Source of the DNA: JAWLCA01 sp050485905
Lineage (GTDB): Bacteria > Pseudomonadota > Alphaproteobacteria > Rhodobacterales > Rhodobacteraceae
DNA length: 14,497 nt
NCBI GenBank assembly: GCA_050485905.1
Contig: JBJHCH010000100.1
Location: 1 to 14,497, forward strand
Direction of reading: 5' to 3'
Positions within the stretch are counted from its first letter, which is position 1. Each line of letters opens with the position of its first letter. A program made the translations under genes and the position numbers. Shown piece by piece: positions 12,043-14,497 of this stretch. Below the pieces are notes generated by a model. The model worked only from the letters and a program-made list of their open reading frames with translations. It searched no databases and had not been told where the DNA came from.

Positions 12043-12942
12043 ATGCCGCGCAAGGACCAGATGGACGCCTTCGGCGCGGCGGCGCTGATCGGTTTTGCCT
12101 TCCTGTTCGGCGTCAATCAGGTGACGATCAAGCTGGTGAACGACGGGCTGCAGCCGGTCTTTGCCGCCGGGCTGCGATCTCTGGGCGCGATCCCCTGCAT
12201 CTGGCTGTGGATGCTCTGGAATGGCCGCCGGGTGAGCTTCGAACCCGGCACGCGGATCGCCGGCTTCCTGCTCGGGCTGCTCTTTTCCTTTGAATTCGTC
12301 TGCCTTTTCATGGCGCTGGACCTGACGACCGTGGCGCGCAGTTCGGTCATCTTCTATTCCATGCCGATCTGGCTGGCGCTGGGGGCGCATCTGCTGATCC
12401 CCGGTGACCGGATCACCCCGCGCAAGGCGCTGGGGCTGGCACTGGCGTTTGCCGGCGTGGCGCTCGCCTTTGCCGACCGGGGCGCCAACGGGGCGGGCTA
12501 CAGCCTTGCGGGCGATCTCTTCGCGCTGGGGGGTGCCGTGGGCTGGGCGGCACTTGCGCTCTGGATCCGGGTCAGCGCCATCGGTCGCGTCCGGCCGGAA
12601 ATGCAGTTGATGTGGCAGGTTCTCGTTTCCGCCCCGGTCCTGCTGCTCCTCGCGCCCGCCTTTGGTCCACTGGTGAGGGATCTCACGGCGGCGCATGTGG
12701 CCGGGCTGACGTTCCAGATCGTCTTTGTGGTGACGCTGGGCTTCATCGGCTGGCTGTGGCTGCTGTCGGTCTATCCGGCCTCCAGCGTGGCCAGTTTTTC
12801 CTTCCTCATCCCCATCGTCAGCCTGACCCTCGGCTGGCAGGTGCTGGGAGAGGATGTGGGTCCGTCGCTCCTCCTCGCCTGCGCGCTGGTGGCGGTGGGG
12901 ATCGTCCTGATCAACCGCGCCCCACGCCCCGCGCCGGGGTAG
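12043..12942 (+). CDS. EamA/DMT-family transporter
   Basis: A 299-residue inner-membrane protein with about ten hydrophobic segments in two similar halves, as in the drug/metabolite transporter (EamA) superfamily. The first half has AALIGFAFLFGVNQVTIKLV and SSVIFYSMPIWLALGAHLL. The second has LGFIGWLWLLSVYPASSVAS and LIPIVSLTLGWQVLGED, both typical of EamA domain ends. ATG 12043 is chosen because AAGGGGA lies six bases before it; upstream TTG and ATG codons give arginine-rich extensions. The substrate cannot be deduced; amino acids, metabolites or drugs are known for the family. It is a single-gene unit, divergent from the secreted protein and convergent with marC. Confidence 0.88.
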   Translation: MPRKDQMDAFGAAALIGFAFLFGVNQVTIKLVNDGLQPVFAAGLRSLGAIPCIWLWMLWNGRRVSFEPGTRIAGFLLGLLFSFEFVCLFMALDLTTVARSSVIFYSMPIWLALGAHLLIPGDRITPRKALGLALAFAGVALAFADRGANGAGYSLAGDLFALGGAVGWAALALWIRVSAIGRVRPEMQLMWQVLVSAPVLLLLAPAFGPLVRDLTAAHVAGLTFQIVFVVTLGFIGWLWLLSVYPASSVASFSFLIPIVSLTLGWQVLGEDVGPSLLLACALVAVGIVLINRAPRPAPG

Positions 12943-12960
12943 GTTGGGGCGCGTGCCAAC
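12943..12960. repeat. imperfect palindrome directly after the EamA stop
   Basis: GTTGGGGCGCGTGCCAAC has five outer pairs and a CGCG centre and begins on the base after the TAG stop. It resembles the perfect palindrome 58 bases to the right (TTGGGCACGCGTGCCCAA), so it may be a degenerate relative. No T-run follows (next bases GGTTAAGGG), so it is not a standard intrinsic terminator. Confidence 0.4.
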
Positions 12961-12973
12961 GGTTAAGGGCAGG

Positions 12974-13035
12974 TAAACAGAAAATCGGAAATCGCGTGTT
13001 TTCAATGGCTTGAATTTTTGGGCACGCGTGCCCAA
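12974..13035 (+). repeat. dispersed intergenic palindrome element, copy B
   Basis: This copy has the same 62-base layout as copy A at 4192-4253: A-rich start (TAAACAGAAAATC), TTTTCAAT (12999-13006) and a perfect 18-base palindrome TTGGGCACGCGTGCCCAA (13018-13035). The octamer-to-palindrome distance is 19 in both copies. The palindrome core CACGCGTG is shared, while three arm pairs differ by compensatory changes. It ends two bases from the marC stop, between convergent genes. Plausible roles are a transcript-end hairpin or a protein-binding repeat; none is shown. Confidence 0.65.
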
Positions 13036-13037
13036 CC

Positions 13038-13655
13038 CTACCCGATCAGCCCCGTCCCCCGCACCCCATCAATCACGAACTGCACCGACAGCGCCGCCAG
13101 AAGCATCCCCAGCAGCCGGGTGATCACCACCGTCCCCGTCCGCCCCAAGGCCCGCTCCAGCGGCCCCGCCATCAGGAAGAAACCGAAGCAGATCGCGACG
13201 ACCGCCAGCATCATCAGATGCACCGCCAGCACCCCCTGCCACGCCCCGCCGGTCTGCCCCACCAGCAGGATCATCGTCGCCATCGCCCCCGGCCCCGCGA
13301 TCAGCGGCATCGCCAGGGGAAAGACCGACGGATCCTCCGCCGCCCCCGCCTGCTGCCCCTCGCGCCGCTGGGTGCGGCGTTCAAACAGCATGTCCAGCGC
13401 GGTCAGGAACAGCAGGATCCCCCCAGCGATCTGAAAGGCGGGCATGGAGATGCCGACGAAGTTCAGCACCCCCTCTCCCAGCAGACCGAAGACGGTCAGC
13501 AAACCCGCCGCGATCACGCAGGCCCTGAGCCCCACCGCCCGGCGGTGCGCCGCGTCCATCCCGCGGGTCAGCGCGATGTAGAGCGGGGCGAGGCCGATGG
13601 GGTCGATCACGACCAGAAGCGTCACCAGCGCGGTGATCAGGAATGCGGTGTCCAA
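13038..13655 (-). CDS. marC: MarC family (UPF0056) inner-membrane protein
   Basis: A 205-residue protein with about six membrane segments. Family patterns are LLVVIDPIGLAPLYIAL near the N-terminus and FPLAMPLIAGPGAMATMILL (about 112-131), with the end LLGMLLAALSVQFVIDGVRG. A loop around residues 92-110 is charged (ERRTQRREGQQ). MarC-family proteins are conserved inner-membrane proteins; the old link to multiple antibiotic resistance is doubtful and no substrate is established. The start is a TTG codon (13655-13653) giving the usual DTAFLITALVTL N-terminus, with GGGGG five bases upstream; no ATG lies near in frame. It runs toward the EamA gene and is separated from doc by 165 bases. Confidence 0.88.
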   Translation of the reverse strand: MDTAFLITALVTLLVVIDPIGLAPLYIALTRGMDAAHRRAVGLRACVIAAGLLTVFGLLGEGVLNFVGISMPAFQIAGGILLFLTALDMLFERRTQRREGQQAGAAEDPSVFPLAMPLIAGPGAMATMILLVGQTGGAWQGVLAVHLMMLAVVAICFGFFLMAGPLERALGRTGTVVITRLLGMLLAALSVQFVIDGVRGTGLIG

Positions 13656-13752
13656 GCCAGCCCCCAGCCTGCCGATGGTTGGTCGGGAGTGTCGGCGGGA
13701 TCGGCGGGGGAGGGCAAGGGGTTTCGGAGTTGCGGGGCTGAAAGTGGCAAAA

Positions 13753-13768
13753 GTTGACGGCTGTCAAC
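13753..13768 (-). promoter_or_regulatory. palindrome overlapping a -35-like box upstream of marC
   Basis: GTTGAC (13753-13758) and GTCAAC (13763-13768) flank a four-base centre. On the minus strand the site contains a perfect -35 hexamer TTGACA (13767-13762), but no good -10 follows at 16-18 bases. Outer arms AAAGTG (13741-13746) and CACTTT (13768-13773) nest around it. It could be an operator controlling marC, whose start is about 100 bases away. Confidence 0.3.
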
Positions 13769-13787
13769 ACTTTCCAGTGTATTACCA

Positions 13788-13809
13788 AGGGGTTCGCTGC
13801 AACACCCCT
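13788..13809 (-). terminator. weak hairpin after doc
   Basis: AGGGGT (13788-13793) and ACCCCT (13804-13809) are inverted arms around ten bases, 12 bases beyond the doc stop. The minus strand continues TTGGTAATAC, without a real T-run. It is a possible transcript end for phd-doc. Confidence 0.3.
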
Positions 13810-13820
13810 GGGCGCAACGC

Positions 13821-14204
13821 TTACCCCTGACGCGCGCGGTCGCGGAGCCAGTCTGCCAGGTCGCCCTCGTCCAGCAGGCCCTGGGCCGCGCGGATGATGG
13901 TCTGGCCGGTTTCCTCGGTGTCGTAACCCAGCATCTCGCCGTTCAGGGCAAGGGCCGCGTGCATCGTGCGGAAGGCGGTGCGCTTGTTGCCGTCGTTGAA
14001 GCAATGGCCCTGCGCGACGGCCACGGCATAGGCGGCCGCCAGATCGAAGGCGTCGGCGATCATGCCGTAGTGATAGCGGTTCTCCACCCGCGCGAGCGCG
14101 CCCTCTAAAGATTTGTCGCGGGCGCGCCCCTGCAACTCTCCGGGGTTCAGGACCGCGTCGTGGATCGCCTCGACAAGGTCGGGCGGCAGGAACACGAAGC
14201 TCAT
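13821..14204 (-). CDS. doc: Doc-type Fic-fold toxin of a toxin-antitoxin pair
   Basis: A 127-residue protein of the Doc branch of the Fic family. The catalytic loop reads GHCFNDGNKRTAF with His67, Asp71 and Lys74, close to the positions in phage P1 Doc. A Cys replaces the usual Pro or Ala after the His. Upstream helices contain LEGALARVENRYHYG, also typical of Doc. P1 Doc phosphorylates elongation factor Tu and stops translation; the same is expected but not shown here. ATG 14204-14202 overlaps the antitoxin stop as ATGA, so the pair is coupled. Composition is like the surroundings, so recent transfer is not evident. Confidence 0.9.
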   Translation of the reverse strand: MSFVFLPPDLVEAIHDAVLNPGELQGRARDKSLEGALARVENRYHYGMIADAFDLAAAYAVAVAQGHCFNDGNKRTAFRTMHAALALNGEMLGYDTEETGQTIIRAAQGLLDEGDLADWLRDRARQG

Positions 14205-14452
14205 TTGTCGCGCAGGTAGTCCAGAACCGGCTGCACCCGTTCGCGCGTGGCTTCAAGATGCTCCATCACCTCCTCGCGCGTGGCGTAGCGGTGCTCCTGT
14301 TTCGCCACCGCCTCGGCCGGGACGAAGTAGCCGACGAGGGCGGAGTTCTTCAGGATCGCCACCGGCTTTCCGCCGGAGCGGGCGAGCACCTTATGGGGTT
14401 CGCGCATCTCGGTCATGGTGGCGATATGCGGGGTCAGCAGGCGGCGGGTCAT
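14201..14452 (-). CDS. Phd/YefM-type antitoxin
   Basis: An 83-residue protein immediately upstream of the Doc toxin. The N-terminal region (SGGKPVAILKNSALVGYFVP, residues 26-45) has the beta-hairpin pattern of the Phd/YefM DNA-binding fold. The charged helical C-terminus (EEVMEHLEATRERVQPVLDY) would be the toxin-binding arm. ATG 14452 has AAAGG seven to eight bases upstream. Such antitoxins repress their own operon, with the toxin as corepressor. The first 15 residues diverge from classical Phd, so identification rests partly on position and overlap with doc. Confidence 0.8.
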   Translation of the reverse strand: MTRRLLTPHIATMTEMREPHKVLARSGGKPVAILKNSALVGYFVPAEAVAKQEHRYATREEVMEHLEATRERVQPVLDYLRDK

Positions 14453-14497
14453 GGCGGTGCCTTTCGTGGTGTGCAGTGGAGTGTATATTGGGATGGG
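14453..14497 (-). promoter_or_regulatory. leader and partial promoter of the phd-doc operon
   Basis: The minus strand has AAAGG before the start and a -10-like TATACA (14487-14482), four of six matches. The corresponding -35 would lie beyond the window edge. GTGG occurs twice, ten bases apart (14466-14469 and 14476-14479), one helical turn. An autorepression operator would be expected here, but a clear palindrome is not visible in the part available. Confidence 0.3.

Noticed and set aside
12943..13035. Two classical intrinsic terminators between EamA and marC
   Set aside because: Both palindromes lack a T-run on the appropriate strand; the T-stretch at 13015-13019 precedes rather than follows the hairpin for EamA, and gives A on the marC transcript.

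Overview
The window looks like a stretch of chromosome from an alphaproteobacterium of the Rhodobacteraceae (Rhodobacter/Paracoccus-like). The reasons are its high G+C content with coding-like third positions, a VPLPA-CTERM sorting tail, a Fur/Mur-type regulator lacking the structural-zinc cysteine pairs, split System I cytochrome c maturation genes, and a holin/endolysin pair of the type that releases gene transfer agents (GTA). Species-level placement is inference. No phage structural genes, transposase, tRNA, rRNA or CRISPR array was seen.

Layout, left to right. Bases 1-3265 run on the plus strand: the tail of an unrecognised gene, murI (glutamate racemase), a VPLPA-CTERM surface-protein gene broken by an in-frame TAA, argC and ccmE. 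A lower-GC, membrane-anchored thermonuclease gene (3312-3917, minus) and about 400 bases of non-coding DNA follow. The minus-strand operon ccmF-ccmH-paaG-like (7603 to 4323) comes next. It faces ccmE, as if the ccm block had been rearranged. Between 7740 and 9049, minus strand, lies an endolysin-holin cassette with an ATGA-type overlap. Upstream of it are a secreted Sel1-like protein, fur and eno, all on the minus strand; fur and eno share an ATGA overlap and eno ends in a good intrinsic terminator. A divergent EamA-type transporter (12043-12942, plus) converges on marC (minus). The window ends with a phd-doc-type toxin-antitoxin operon on the minus strand.

How the genes work together. CcmE, CcmF and CcmH act at the periplasmic face of the inner membrane to carry heme and ligate it to apocytochromes c. 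MurI supplies D-glutamate for peptidoglycan. The endolysin and holin degrade that wall and open the membrane, most likely to release GTA particles encoded elsewhere. ArgC (arginine synthesis) and enolase (glycolysis) are housekeeping enzymes. Fur/Mur, immediately upstream of enolase, is the only clear transcription factor besides the antitoxin.

The least expected structure is a 62-base intergenic element present twice (4192-4253 and 12974-13035). Both copies have the same orientation and the same internal spacing. Each ends in a perfect 18-base palindrome with core CACGCGTG, and the arms differ between copies only by compensatory pairs. This looks like a dispersed extragenic family. Other points of interest are the possible regulatory hairpin over the endolysin start, an EF-hand-like loop inside the endolysin, and the single nonsense codon in the VPLPA-CTERM gene.
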